A DNA stretch of 64,000 nucleotides from DATLLN01 sp963797175 (GTDB lineage: Bacteria > Actinomycetota > Thermoleophilia > Gaiellales > JAICJC01). The stretch spans positions 682,001 through 746,000 of the forward strand of contig CAWCOL010000005.1 of the NCBI GenBank assembly GCA_963797175.1, in the 5' to 3' direction. Below, one piece after another: positions 1-9,251 of the stretch. The notes beneath the pieces were generated by a model. It ran no database searches. It saw nothing but the letters and a program-made list of their open reading frames with translations, and had not been told where the DNA came from. The stretch's first letter is position 1, and every line of letters starts with the position of its first letter. Made by a program: the position numbers and the translations under genes.

Positions 1-1450
1 GTCGCCGCGCGACAGCGCGCCCTCGAGCATCGAGGTGCGCACGTCGTGCAGGCTGAGGCGGATCTGCCGGGTCGGCATCGCCCGTCGCATGTAGTCCTGC
101 TTGGCGACGAACTGATCCCGGGCCGCCATGCCCTCCCACTGGAACGGCGTGTGCGGCTTGGGGACGAAGTTGGAGACGCTGACGTGCACGTTGAAGCGCC
201 CGCCGCGCCCGACCACCCTGCGGCCGATCTCCCGCGCGGTGATCCCGAAGTCCACGATCCCCTGCACCTCTGCGTGGGTCTCCTGCGGCAGGCCGATCAT
301 GAAGTACGTCTTGAGGCTGGTGTAGCCGGCCGAGAACGCCGACTCGACGGCGTTCTCGATCATCTCCTGCGTGATCGTCTTGCAGATGATGTCGCGCATC
401 CGCTGGGTCGCCGCCTCGGGGGCGAGGGTGATCGACGACTGGCGGGCGTTGGCTGCGGCGGTCAGTGCCACCGGGCCGGTATCGACACGATTGGACGGGA
501 GCGAGAGGTGCAGGCCCGGCCGCCGCTCCTTGATGCCCTCGATCGCGGCGACCACATCGGTGTAGTCGCTGGTGGCAAGGGAGGTCAGCGAGAGCTCGTC
601 GTAGCCGGTGCAGCCGAGCTGGGCGAGCCCTGCCTCGATCACCTGGTCTGCCGGGCGCTCACGCACCGGGCGGTACCACGTGCCGGCGTGGCAGAAGCGG
701 CAGCCGCGGGTGCAGCCGCGCATCACCTCGACGGAGGCGCGGGAGAAGATCGCCGACGAGTAGGGCACGACCACGCGGGTGGGCTGCGTCTCGATCCCGA
801 AGTCGGCGTAGATCGCACGCTCCACGGAGCGAGGGCCGCGCTCGGGCACCCACACGCAGGGCAGCTCCGCCAGCCGGTCGAGCCGCTCCGACCGCGAGCC
901 GGACGCGTCGATCGCGTCCAGGACGAGCTCGAACGCCTCCTCGGACTCGCCCATGAAGACGGCGTCGAAGAAAGGCGCCATCGGCGCAGGGTTCGAGGCG
1001 CTGGGGCCGCCGGCCATCACGATCGGGTCGGCGTCGCCGCGCTCGGCGGCGCGGATCGGGATGCCCGGCCAGGTCGAGCACCTCGAGCACGTTCGAGTAC
1101 GTCAGCTCGGCCTGGAGGGTGATCCCCAGCAGGTCGGCCTCGCGCACCGGGCGCCAGGACTCGAGCGTGAACAGCGGGAGGCCCTCGCGGCGCATCGCGT
1201 CGGCCATGTCCGGCCACGGGCAGTAGACCCGTTCGGCCGCGAACTGCTCGCGCCGGCCGACCTGGGCGTAGAGGATCTGGAGCGCCTGGTTGGAGATGCC
1301 GATCTCGTACGCATCCGGGTAGCAGAGCGCCACAAGCCGGGTCGCCGTGGGCTTCAGCACCTGGTTCGCCTCACCACCGATATAGCGCGACGGCTTCTGC
1401 ACCGTTTCCAGGACGGATTCGATACGGCGGTCGAGCAGGCTCTCTGTCAC
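1..1450 (-). CDS. B12-binding-domain radical SAM protein (TIGR03960-like), frameshifted, 3' end outside window
   Basis: Radical SAM protein of the family that pairs an N-terminal B12-binding-like region with a 4Fe-4S radical SAM core; the reaction is not established. The GTG at 1450 opens a conserved start, followed by a PxRYxGxExN segment (QKPSRYIGGEANQV). After about 125 residues (VLDLAG) the frame breaks at a CCC run at 1064-1066, where one extra base is apparent. The next frame continues seamlessly with a glycine-rich MAGGPSASNPAP segment and the cluster motif CTRGCRFCHAGTWYRPVRE (CxxxCxxC). The reading stays open to base 1, so the C-terminus lies beyond the left edge. The frameshift is probably a sequencing error because both halves are well conserved. 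It is the last gene seen in the wall/housekeeping block. Confidence 0.85.
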
Positions 1451-1500
1451 TTGGGGGATGGTACCGCAGAGGCCCTCGGGCGCTCGCTGGGCGGGCCCCG

Positions 1501-1644
1501 TCAGAGCAGCAGGGCGGCCGCGGCCACCAGTGCGCCGCCCAGCACGAGCACGGGTAGCACCAGCAGCGCGCGCTGCGCCATCAGCCGGAGGCGGTGCCCG
1601 GCGGGCCGTGCGGCCGGGACGAGGATGGTGTTGGTGGTATGCAT
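1501..1644 (-). CDS. possible small hydrophobic protein (47 aa)
   Basis: Short frame from ATG at 1644. After a basic N-terminal half it ends in one long hydrophobic stretch of Leu, Val and Ala that would make a single membrane helix up to the stop. It lies 50 bases upstream of the B12-radical SAM gene on the same strand. No clear ribosome binding site and no family match were recognised, so it could be chance in GC-rich DNA. Confidence 0.3.
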   Translation of the reverse strand: MHTTNTILVPAARPAGHRLRLMAQRALLVLPVLVLGGALVAAAALLL

Positions 1645-1728
1645 GGACAGGACGAGTTCGACGCGGCGGCGCCGTGCCCTGCCGCCCGGCACACATCGCC
1701 GGCTGGGCGGTTCGGGTATGGTCGGCTC

Positions 1729-2028
1729 ATGGACGACGTGTTCCTGTTCATCGTCGATCTCGTCATGGCGTTCTCCATCGCCGTGATGATCTCGCGGCTC
1801 GCCGAGGTTGCCGCCCGCACGGCTCGCGGTGGCGGCGGGGGCGGTGGCGGCAGGCCGCCGGAGGATCCGCCGCTCAGTCCCAAGCCCCATCCCCCGGCCG
1901 GTGCGACAGCGAACGGGCCGCGCCCCGGGCCCGATCGGCGACCGCCCCGCGGATCGGGACGGCGGCGCGAGCCGGGCCGGGCGGAGCGCCGCTCGACGCG
2001 ACGGTCGCGCCGGCCCTCACGCCGCTGA
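1729..2028 (+). CDS. small one-helix membrane protein with Gly/Pro/Arg-rich tail (99 aa)
   Basis: Unrecognised protein. From ATG at 1729 it starts with an acidic MDD, then a hydrophobic helix (about residues 4-22: VFLFIVDLVMAFSIAVMI), then a run of eight glycines and a Pro/Arg-rich low-complexity tail. A membrane-anchored, mostly disordered protein is the plausible reading. A TATGGT element 7 bases before the ATG could be a -10 box of a nearly leaderless transcript. It runs against the genes on both sides. The tail may be partly spurious. Confidence 0.4.
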   Translation: MDDVFLFIVDLVMAFSIAVMISRLAEVAARTARGGGGGGGGRPPEDPPLSPKPHPPAGATANGPRPGPDRRPPRGSGRRREPGRAERRSTRRSRRPSRR

Positions 2029-2036
2029 CGTTCCGG

Positions 2037-2189
2037 TCAGCGCCTCGCCTCGCGGCGGATCCACCAGACGACGAGGCCGGTGACGATCGCGAGCCCCGCG
2101 GCGCCGACGGCGATGCCGGCGCCTCCCAGCTGCGCCGCCGTCAGCACGGCCAGCAGGCCGGCTGCGACGGTCAGCCTCCCGGTCGTCAT
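2037..2189 (-). CDS. small two-helix membrane protein (50 aa)
   Basis: ATG at 2189 overlaps the stop of the preceding FUSC-type gene (ATGA), the arrangement expected for a translationally coupled second gene. The product MTTGRLTVAAGLLAVL... contains two hydrophobic segments (about residues 5-20 and 24-42) and ends in a positive WWIRREARR tail. No family was recognised. The coupling is the main support for its being real. Confidence 0.5.
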   Translation of the reverse strand: MTTGRLTVAAGLLAVLTAAQLGGAGIAVGAAGLAIVTGLVVWWIRREARR

Positions 2190-3286
2190 GCGCCCAGCAC
2201 GGCGGCGTCGCGCACGCGGGCCGACGCCTCCTGCCGCTCGACGCCGAGGGCGCGGAGGATGTCGACGGCGCACGAGCGCACCTGCCCGATCAGCACCGTG
2301 ATGGGCAGGCCGGGGTGCTCCTCGAGGAGCCGGGTGGCTCGTCCGGCGGCCCGCAGCGCGTGGTTCACGGTCTCGGCGTCGCTGCGGTCGGCGATCTCGC
2401 CGTCGAGCGTGCGCAGCGCCGCGGCGAGGTCGCGGATGCAGTCAGACAGCCCGTCGGGCACCTCCTCGCCCTGCTCGAGCGCCGTCCGGGCGGAGCGGAC
2501 GAGCACGCGGACGCTGCGGGCGGCGTCGTTGATCCGCCCCGCCGCCTGGGCGTAGCGCCCCACGGCGGCGCCGGAGGCCCAGTGCGCCGGGCTGACGCGG
2601 GCGGTCTCGCGGGCCTGGGAGAGCAGCTGAGTGAAGCCCGCGTCGAGTGCTCCGGCCGAGTGGGCGTGGGCGAGCGCGCGCCCCGCCGCCGCCGGATCGC
2701 CGGCGTCGAGCGCCGCCGCCGTCTCGTCCAGCACCGCGGCGAGGTCGTCGAGCACTGGCTCGACCGCCTTCTGCAACTGGGCGAGCGGGTTCCGGGGGAG
2801 CACGGTCATCACGGCGAGGCCGATCATCCCGCCCACCAGCGCGTCCACGAACCGCGTCGGCGCGGTGTGCGTCTGCGGCAGCGCCGCGATCAGGATCGCC
2901 GCGCTCGCGGCCTGCGAGGCGATCACCCGCCCGCCGCCGAGCAGGATCGCGGCGGTGACGGTCACCAGCACGATCAGCGCGATCTGCGCCGCGCCGTTGC
3001 CGAGCACCCCAATCAGCGCATCCGCCACCGCGATCCCCAGCGCGATGCCGATCACCATCTCCACCGCGCGGCGGCTGCGCTCGCCGGGGACGACCGAGAG
3101 CACGATGGTCGCTGCCACCGGGGCGAAGTAGGTGCTCGTGTGCCCGAGCAGATCGTGGGCGACGAAGTACGCCAGCCCCGCCGCGATCGCCATCTGAAGC
3201 ACCATCACGCGCGCCAGCCGCAGCGCCCGCATCCGTTCGTGCAGATGCGCCCGCAGCCTCACCCGATACGACGCCGGTATCGCCAC
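2186..3286 (-). CDS. FUSC / aromatic-acid-exporter-like membrane protein
   Basis: Membrane protein with an N-terminal set of about six hydrophobic helices, then a long alpha-helical cytoplasmic region of about 190 residues, the layout of FUSC-family (fusaric acid resistance/aromatic acid exporter) proteins. The first helix pair reads MVLQMAIAAGLAYFVAHDLL and the last membrane segment is FVDALVGGMIGLAVMTVLP. Substrate unknown. I chose the GTG at 3286 because the open frame further upstream runs into a non-coding repeat. An ATG at 3232 is the alternative. It shares a stop/start overlap with the small membrane protein downstream. Confidence 0.75.
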   Translation of the reverse strand: MAIPASYRVRLRAHLHERMRALRLARVMVLQMAIAAGLAYFVAHDLLGHTSTYFAPVAATIVLSVVPGERSRRAVEMVIGIALGIAVADALIGVLGNGAAQIALIVLVTVTAAILLGGGRVIASQAASAAILIAALPQTHTAPTRFVDALVGGMIGLAVMTVLPRNPLAQLQKAVEPVLDDLAAVLDETAAALDAGDPAAAGRALAHAHSAGALDAGFTQLLSQARETARVSPAHWASGAAVGRYAQAAGRINDAARSVRVLVRSARTALEQGEEVPDGLSDCIRDLAAALRTLDGEIADRSDAETVNHALRAAGRATRLLEEHPGLPITVLIGQVRSCAVDILRALGVERQEASARVRDAAVLGA

Positions 3287-3355
3287 CAGGGCCAACCTGC
3301 CGCCCAGGGTACCCCAGAGCCCACCACAAGCGCCGCCTTGGCCGCTCGCCCGGCG

Positions 3356-3771
3356 AGCCCGCCACTTGTCGCTCCGGTGAATGACACTTGGCTTCCGTGA
3401 CAGCCACGCGACACCCTCGCCGACCCGCCGGAGCCAGGACTGGCCACGACCGATCCTGCTCGTCCTCCCAGGAGAAGGACGGGCAGGATCTCCCATGGTC
3501 GATCCCCGAGGAAGCAGCTACGGCGGGGCCCACCCTCCGCCGCCACCCTGCGCGCCACGTGTCGTTCCGGTCAATGACACTTGGATTTCGTGGCACCCGC
3601 GTGACACCACCGCCGACCCGCCACAGCCGGGACTGGCCGCGACCGATCCTGCTCGTCCTTCCAGGAGAGGACGGGCAGGATCTCTCATGGTCGACACCCG
3701 GGCAGCAACTACCGTCTGAATCCCTCACGCCGCCACTTGTCGTTCCGGTGAATGACATTTGGGATTCGTGA
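3356..3771. repeat. intergenic tandem repeat (two full copies and one partial) with conserved hairpins
   Basis: The 637-base gap between the FUSC gene and the next gene holds a repeat unit of about 180-195 bases. Each unit starts with a near-palindrome TGTCGTTCCGGTGAATGACA (3367-3386, 3560-3579, 3738-3757; one or two changes between copies). Two units continue with a conserved GACCCGCC...GGACTGGCC stretch and a strong hairpin of GATCCTGC...GCAGGATC plus CGTCCT...AGGACG (3452-3490 and 3645-3682). The third copy stops after the palindrome. Open frames cross the region on both strands, but they are repetitive and show no protein-like signal. Function unknown. Confidence 0.8.
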
Positions 3772-3923
3772 CGGAGAGGAGAGGAAGGGCGCGGATCCCG
3801 TGAAGAAGCGCCCCATGGCGACTGCACTGCGGCCAAGGGCAGCGGGGACGGCGGCGGAAGGCGGATCACAGCCCTGACGGGTGGGGTGTTGAGCCGTGTG
3901 GGAGCCGATGGCAGGCTGTCGGT

Positions 3924-4415
3924 ATGTACCTGGCGACGCTGTACAAAGCGCGGAACGTGCCGGTGAAATCTCCGGTGTGCGCGATCTGCGTGGAGCGGAC
4001 GCGCGGCAAGACCGTCCGTCTCGATCTCGGCTATGGCGTGTCCGTCAACCTCTGCGCCGGCCACGCGGATCCCGAGTTCCAGGAACGACGGAACGGGCGC
4101 GACTTCGTCCTCACGCTGATGCGGCTGTGGCAGGCCCACGGCTGCATGACCGCCAACCGCCACAAAGCCCTCACCGCCCACGAAGCACGGCTACGGACAA
4201 CGAAGCCGAGCCGGCCGCTGCCTGGCTCCTACGCCTGGCCCGAGCTGCGACAGCGCGCGGAGCGCGCCTACGCCGCCGGGCACCACCCGACCGTTGTGGC
4301 AACGCGGTTACGCGAACAGCTGAGCGCCTGCCCGGCGCACCCACCCAGCCCGAGGACGTTCCAGCGGTGGCACGCGCAGCGGCGCTGGTCGCGGCCACCG
4401 CCCGTCGCCGCCTGA
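3924..4415 (+). CDS. conserved-looking protein with a possible zinc site (163 aa)
   Basis: Not assigned to a named family. The N-terminal third carries CAIC (residues 19-22) and, about 25 residues later, LCAGH (CxxH), together a plausible single zinc-binding site. A basic helical middle follows (FVLTLMRLWQAHGCMTANRH). The C-terminal part has an RTFQRWHAQRRW segment that resembles the tail of a DNA-binding fold. The second half is rich in Arg and Pro but keeps normal actinobacterial codon bias. It stands alone on the plus strand between the repeat region and the minus-strand wall genes. A DNA-binding role is inference only. Confidence 0.55.
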   Translation: MYLATLYKARNVPVKSPVCAICVERTRGKTVRLDLGYGVSVNLCAGHADPEFQERRNGRDFVLTLMRLWQAHGCMTANRHKALTAHEARLRTTKPSRPLPGSYAWPELRQRAERAYAAGHHPTVVATRLREQLSACPAHPPSPRTFQRWHAQRRWSRPPPVAA

Positions 4416-4570
4416 GATCGGGCCGAGCAGTTCGAAGAGCGGCAGCTAGGGAACCGGACGCCGGATCGCCGCAGTACATCGAACGAACAGCAGCTACGGC
4501 AGAGGCACCGAACGACGGCGCTCCAGGGGACGCCGCGGTGGCGCGCTCTTGGCTGCTGCTCTTACGGCGC

Positions 4571-5533
4571 CTACCGCCACTCGCGGAATCGCTCCTTGAC
4601 GGAGTCGATGCCGTCGGTGCGGAAGCGCTCGACGAGATCCATGATCTCGATCCGCAAGCCCTCGGCGAGCGCGCGGACACGGGAGACGTCGGCGACCGCG
4701 CCGTGCTCGAAGTACTCGACGGCGGCCTGGCCGACGGCGCGGGTGCCGGCGTACGCGATCGCCGACTGCAGCGCCCACCCGGCGAACGGGACGAAGTCGA
4801 GCATCGAGCGGGCGACGGCGCGGAAACCGAACCCTGCGCCCAGCACGCCGAGCAGCTCGATCGCGCGCTGCTGGCCGATCTCCTCGCCGTAGCACGCGGC
4901 CAGCCGCAGCACGAGCCGCATCTGGGTCGCCGTCAGCACCGGCATGTCGGCGCCGGGGATGAAGATCAGCAGCGAAAGGCGGGCGTTGCGCCGCGCGGCG
5001 CGCTCGATCAGGAGCTCCGTCACCTGCGGGCGGAACGCGGGTAGCCCCGACGCCAGGTACGGCCCGGAGTCCCCCGCCCGGATGGCCAGCTCCTTCATCG
5101 CCCGGTCGAGCGGATAGCCGCTGCGCCGGTACGCCAGGATGTCGTCCGGGCTGACACCGCGGACGCGCGACGCCTCGGTGATCGCGTGGCTGGGCAGGTC
5201 GAGCGCCTCCAGCAGCGCCAGCACCGGGCGCTTCGCCGACCCCACCACCTCCAGATCCTTGCGCGTCAGGTCGTCGAGCCCGTTGAGGACGGTGCCTCCG
5301 TAGACCACAACAGCTGCCTTGGACAGCGCCTTGCGGTCGTCCTTCTCCAGGCGGCGGAGCGCGAACGCCTGGGCGAACGGGGCCGGGTCCGGCGCACCCG
5401 CGGCCAGCGCGACCCGCAGCGGATCGACGACGTCGCCGTTGCCGCAGATGACCAGCGGGCGATGCTCCATCGCCTTCTGGTTGTCGCGAACCACGGTGAA
5501 CGCGCTCTTGGCGGTGCTGAACGGGCTAGCCAT
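4571..5533 (-). CDS. DUF697-type membrane-associated protein
   Basis: 320-residue protein. The N-terminal half looks like a Rossmann-like regulator region (PLVICGNGDVVDPLRVAL, then AAVVVYGGTVLNGLDDL) without a recognisable P-loop. The C-terminal half (about residues 150-320) resembles DUF697, with amphipathic/hydrophobic segments (NARLSLLIFIPGADMPVLTA and LLGVLGAGFGFRAVARSML). DUF697 proteins are often membrane-bound partners of GTPases. The start overlaps the 3' end of rodA by 8 bases, so it is probably the last gene of the mreC-mreD-mrdA-rodA unit and may act with the elongation machinery. Confidence 0.7.
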   Translation of the reverse strand: MASPFSTAKSAFTVVRDNQKAMEHRPLVICGNGDVVDPLRVALAAGAPDPAPFAQAFALRRLEKDDRKALSKAAVVVYGGTVLNGLDDLTRKDLEVVGSAKRPVLALLEALDLPSHAITEASRVRGVSPDDILAYRRSGYPLDRAMKELAIRAGDSGPYLASGLPAFRPQVTELLIERAARRNARLSLLIFIPGADMPVLTATQMRLVLRLAACYGEEIGQQRAIELLGVLGAGFGFRAVARSMLDFVPFAGWALQSAIAYAGTRAVGQAAVEYFEHGAVADVSRVRALAEGLRIEIMDLVERFRTDGIDSVKERFREWR

Positions 5534-6683
5534 AGCCGTATCCGTAGCCGAACTGCGTCGCCTCGTCGGGCTCGTCCGCGTGGACGTGGATCGACTGGAG
5601 GATCCCGATCGCGAGCAGGTTGGTGAGGGTGTGCGAACCGCCGTAGCTCATGAATGGCAGAGGAATGCCCGTGATCGGGGCGATCCCAATCGTCATTCCG
5701 ATGTTGATGAAGACCTGGAACATCAGCATGCTCACCACGCCGGCCGCGACCAGGCTCCCGTAGGTCGATCGCGAGAAGGTGATCAGCTTGAGGCCGCGCC
5801 AGATCAGCAGCATGTAGAGCGCGATCAGCCAGGCGGCCCCGACGAACCCGCGCTCCTCCCCCACCACCGAGAACACGAAGTCCGTCGCGTGCTCGGGCAG
5901 GTAGTCGAGCCGCGTCTGCGTCGCGCCGTGCACGCCCTTGCCGGACACGCCGCCGGAGCCGATCGCGATCACGGACTGGTTGAGGTGGAAGCCGTTGCCC
6001 TGCAGGTCGGTGCGGTCGGGGTGCAGGAAGGCCGTCAGGCGGTCCTGCTGGTAGGGCTGGAGCACCTGCACACCCGCGCCGGGCAGGATCGAGAAGACCA
6101 TCGCGATGCCCACCGCGCCCGCCAGCCCCAGCCAGGCGAAGTGCCGCCACGGCGCGCCGAGCACGAACAGCACGCCCATCGTGATCGCGCCGTAGACCAG
6201 CGCCGTGCCGAAGTCGGGCTCGAGGAAGACGAGCAGCGCCGGCACCGCCATGTAGCCCAGCGCCATCAGCGTCAGCCGGTTGTCGCTGACCGAGCCGCGG
6301 TAGCGCACCAGCATCCCGGCCAGGCCGAGGATCAGCAGCAGCTTGCCGAACTCGGACGGCTGGAACTGGAAGAACCCGAGGTTGATCCAGCGCTGGCCGC
6401 CCTGCACCGACGAGCCGATCGCGAGCACGGCCACGTTGGCCAGCAGCACGAAGCCGTAGACCCACCAGCCCACCCGCCGGAAGACCCGCGGCGGGACCGC
6501 CGCCAGCACCAGCATGCCGATCGTCCCGACGACGACGTAGCCCAGCTCGCGGTCGAAGTAGTACGTCGGCCGGCCGGGGACGTCGTTGCGCGTCGCGTTC
6601 TCGATGATCCACAGGCCGAACGACGAGATGGCCAGCGTCGTCGCCAGCATCAGGTGGTCGAGGTGTCGGAGGTAATGGCGCAT
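5526..6683 (-). CDS. rodA: SEDS peptidoglycan glycosyltransferase RodA
   Basis: Polymerises lipid II into glycan strands in the rod-elongation complex, working with the class B PBP encoded just upstream. The 385-residue protein has the multi-helix SEDS topology and signatures: GGQRWINLGFFQFQPSEFGK, FLEPDFGTALV (family Asp) and the C-terminal GIPLPFMSYGGS. The ATG at 6683 overlaps the stop of mrdA (TGATG), so the two are translationally coupled. The C-terminus ends in an unusual FGYGYGYG tail. SEDS polymerases lie in the cytoplasmic membrane. Confidence 0.96.
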   Translation of the reverse strand: MRHYLRHLDHLMLATTLAISSFGLWIIENATRNDVPGRPTYYFDRELGYVVVGTIGMLVLAAVPPRVFRRVGWWVYGFVLLANVAVLAIGSSVQGGQRWINLGFFQFQPSEFGKLLLILGLAGMLVRYRGSVSDNRLTLMALGYMAVPALLVFLEPDFGTALVYGAITMGVLFVLGAPWRHFAWLGLAGAVGIAMVFSILPGAGVQVLQPYQQDRLTAFLHPDRTDLQGNGFHLNQSVIAIGSGGVSGKGVHGATQTRLDYLPEHATDFVFSVVGEERGFVGAAWLIALYMLLIWRGLKLITFSRSTYGSLVAAGVVSMLMFQVFINIGMTIGIAPITGIPLPFMSYGGSHTLTNLLAIGILQSIHVHADEPDEATQFGYGYGYG

Positions 6684-8725
6684 CAGTGGGACTGGTCGGT
6701 GCCCTTCACCGTGGTCACCCGCTCGTTGGGATGGAAGTACGCCTGGAGCACCTCGCGCGCCGCCGGCGCCGCCGAGACGCCGCCGTGGCCGCCGTTCTCG
6801 ATCAGGGCAACGACGACGATCTTGGGATCGTTGTACGGCGCCCAGCCCGCCCACCAGGCGTACGGGTCCTGGTTGATCTTGTCCGCCGTGCCGGTCTTGC
6901 CGGCGACCGCCGGCTGGAACGTGCCGAACACCGAGGTGGACGTGCCGTCCGAGGCGTGGGTGGCCTGGTAGAGGCCCTGGCGGATCTCGTCCACGAACGT
7001 CGGCGAGAGGTGCAGGTTGCGCTGCGGCCGCGGCTGGATCCGCTCCAGCACCCGATGGGTGACCGGGTCGGTGATGTCGCTGCCGACGTGCGGCGTGACC
7101 AGCGAGCCGCCGTTGGCGAGCGAGCTGTACGCCGTCGCCAGCTGGAGCGGCGTGATCTGCAGGTCGCTCTGGCCGATCGCCATCGTGATGTCGTAGCCCG
7201 GCTGCCAGTCCTGGTCGATCGGGTTCGAGTACGTCTCCAGCCGCCACTGCTTGTCCGGCACGAGGCCGCTGGGCATGTACGTCCGGCCCAGGTCGATCGG
7301 CGACGGCGTGCCGAAGCCGAACCGGCGCAGCAGGATCGGGAAGTGGTCGCTGGTCGAGTTGCCGTAGCGGCGGTAGAACTCGTCGCCGAGCCGGTAGAAG
7401 AACGTGTCGCACGAGATCTCGAGCGCGCGCGGCAGGTCGACGTCGGCGCTGTAGGCCGGGTCCCAGTTGTGGAACACGGTCAGCGGGTCGCCCGGGTCGG
7501 AGAAGGTGGGCGAGCAGAGCCGGTTCGAGCCGGGGCCGATCAGCCCCTCCCACCAGGCGGCCGCGGCGGTGAACGGCTTGAACGTCGAGCCGGGCGCGAA
7601 CAGCCCCTGGAACGACTGGTCGACGAAGGCGCCGGAGCGGAGCGCCTGCTTCACCTGAGCCTGCGAGTTGTAGACGCGCGGGCTGTACGTGGGCACGGAG
7701 GCCATGGCGAGGATCGCGCCGGTCTTGGGGTTCATCGCCACCAGGGCGCCCTTGGCCGCGCTCGTCTCACCGTCGTGGTGGGCGACGTTGATGCCGTCGT
7801 AGATCGCCTTCTCGGCGGCCTGCTGGAGGCGGGCGTCGATCGTCAGCTGCAGCGTGCCGCCCATCTGCGGCTGGGCGACGAACACGGGCTGGCCGACGGC
7901 GTGGCCGCCGGCGTCGAAGCTCTGGTCGAGCTGCCCGGGCTGGCCGCGCAGCAGCCGGTCGTACGTGTACTCGACGCCGCCGTGGCCGACGGACGAGTCG
8001 TACGGCAGGCCCTTGAAGTTCGGGTCCTTGAGATCCTCGGCCTGGATCGTGCTGACGCGCCCCAGGATCGCGCCCATGCCGGGGAAGCTCGAGTACGAGC
8101 GCTTGTAGGTGCGCAGGAAGCGGACGCCCGGGAAGTGGTCGCGGCGCTCGAGCACGTACGCCAGCTGGGCATTCGTCACCGAGCCCAGGGTGACCGGCGG
8201 CCCCGCGTTGATCACGTACCGGGCGTGCCCGGGCCCGTTCAGAAGCGGCTGTTCGTAGGCCTTCCACAGCGCGTGCGGCGTCCGCTTCAGGATCGGTGCG
8301 AGGTCGGCCAGCTCCTGGCAGCGCGACTGGCGCGCCAGCTGGGAGCAGCGGGGCACGGCGCCGACCGGCATCGAGGACAGCAGCGACTCGCAGTGCGCCG
8401 CGGAGGCGCCCAGCGTCGAGCAGTCGAGCGTGCTGGAGATGGTCGAGGGGTCGACCTGGATCAGCGTCGTGGAGACGTTGTCCACCAGGACACGACCGCT
8501 GGAGTCGACGATCTGGCCGCGCTGCGGCGGGATGTCGATGGTGCGCACCTCGTTCTGGGTCGCCTGCGCGACGTAGTGGTCGGAGCGCAGCACCTGGAGC
8601 GCCCACAGGCGGAACAGCAGAACGCCGAACAGCACCGCCGCGACGACGGCGAACGTCGCCGCGCGGACGGCGAGCCGCGTGCCGTCATGCTCGGGCTCGC
8701 GCTTAGGCTGTGGCGGCTGCAGCAC
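6683..8725 (-). CDS. mrdA: penicillin-binding protein 2 (class B transpeptidase)
   Basis: Cross-links peptidoglycan during elongation. 680 residues: a short cytoplasmic tail, one membrane anchor (about residues 23-47, AATFAVVAAVLFGVLLFRLW), a PBP dimerisation domain beginning PQRGQIVDSSGRVL, and the transpeptidase domain. Active-site motifs are APGSTFKPF (nucleophile Ser in SxxK), SCDTFF (SxN equivalent, SxD as in other PBP2s) and AGKTGTAD (KTG). Starts with GTG at 8725 inside the end of mreD and overlaps rodA at its stop, so it belongs to the mreC-mreD-mrdA-rodA operon. Confidence 0.96.
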   Translation of the reverse strand: MLQPPQPKREPEHDGTRLAVRAATFAVVAAVLFGVLLFRLWALQVLRSDHYVAQATQNEVRTIDIPPQRGQIVDSSGRVLVDNVSTTLIQVDPSTISSTLDCSTLGASAAHCESLLSSMPVGAVPRCSQLARQSRCQELADLAPILKRTPHALWKAYEQPLLNGPGHARYVINAGPPVTLGSVTNAQLAYVLERRDHFPGVRFLRTYKRSYSSFPGMGAILGRVSTIQAEDLKDPNFKGLPYDSSVGHGGVEYTYDRLLRGQPGQLDQSFDAGGHAVGQPVFVAQPQMGGTLQLTIDARLQQAAEKAIYDGINVAHHDGETSAAKGALVAMNPKTGAILAMASVPTYSPRVYNSQAQVKQALRSGAFVDQSFQGLFAPGSTFKPFTAAAAWWEGLIGPGSNRLCSPTFSDPGDPLTVFHNWDPAYSADVDLPRALEISCDTFFYRLGDEFYRRYGNSTSDHFPILLRRFGFGTPSPIDLGRTYMPSGLVPDKQWRLETYSNPIDQDWQPGYDITMAIGQSDLQITPLQLATAYSSLANGGSLVTPHVGSDITDPVTHRVLERIQPRPQRNLHLSPTFVDEIRQGLYQATHASDGTSTSVFGTFQPAVAGKTGTADKINQDPYAWWAGWAPYNDPKIVVVALIENGGHGGVSAAPAAREVLQAYFHPNERVTTVKGTDQSH

Positions 8726-9251
8726 GATCGATCCGGATCTTGACGGGGAACAGGCGCCGCAGCAGCGGCAGCAGGATGAGCGCGACCAGCGCGGTCTCGA
8801 GGATGGTGGGGATGACCACCTGCGTCAGCGCGAACGCCACCGGCGTGCCCTCGCCCAGCATCACCTGGAGGACGACCATGCCGATCTGCACCAGCGTCGC
8901 GCCGGCGATGACGTAGGCGAACTGGAGCAGCGGCGGCACGGCCGGGGGCGGCGCCGGCACCGGCCCGACCGCCTCGGCGGGCTCGACCCGCATCGCCACC
9001 CACACGCCGACGCAGACGTAGAGCAGCGAGGAGAGCCCGATGTGCTGGGTGGACTGGGCGTCCAGCAGCACGCCGCCCAGGAACCCGGCCAGCGCGGCCG
9101 CGATCATCCCGCGGCGGATGGCCAGCACCACGACCAGCACCACCATCAGGTCGGGCGCAGCGCCGGTCGGCATCAGCTGCGGCATCATCGAGACCTGGAG
9201 GACGACCAGGAGCAGCGTCGCGACGACGATCTTGAACGGGTCGAGGATCAC
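8703..9251 (-). CDS. mreD: rod shape-determining protein MreD
   Basis: Integral membrane component of the elongasome. 182 residues, about five to six hydrophobic helices, with the typical early QLMPTGAAPDLMVVLVV and GFLGGVLLDAQS (the family's small conserved GxxxGLxxD-like turn). A proline-rich loop (VGPVPAPPPAVPP) breaks the middle. The GTG start at 9251 overlaps the mreC stop (GTGA), and the 3' end overlaps the mrdA start by 23 bases. Confidence 0.9.
   Translation of the reverse strand: MILDPFKIVVATLLLVVLQVSMMPQLMPTGAAPDLMVVLVVVLAIRRGMIAAALAGFLGGVLLDAQSTQHIGLSSLLYVCVGVWVAMRVEPAEAVGPVPAPPPAVPPLLQFAYVIAGATLVQIGMVVLQVMLGEGTPVAFALTQVVIPTILETALVALILLPLLRRLFPVKIRIDRAAAATA

Noticed and set aside
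1..1122. Plus-strand 358-codon frame at the left edge
   Set aside because: Shadow of the conserved B12-radical SAM gene on the other strand.
3356..3771. CRISPR array
   Set aside because: Only two or three long units, no short regular repeats or unique spacers, no cas genes.
2442..4181. Long minus-strand open frame (579 codons) over the FUSC gene and the repeats
   Set aside because: Its protein is repetitive and Arg-rich, it reads through the hairpin repeats, and it overlaps the conserved FUSC frame.
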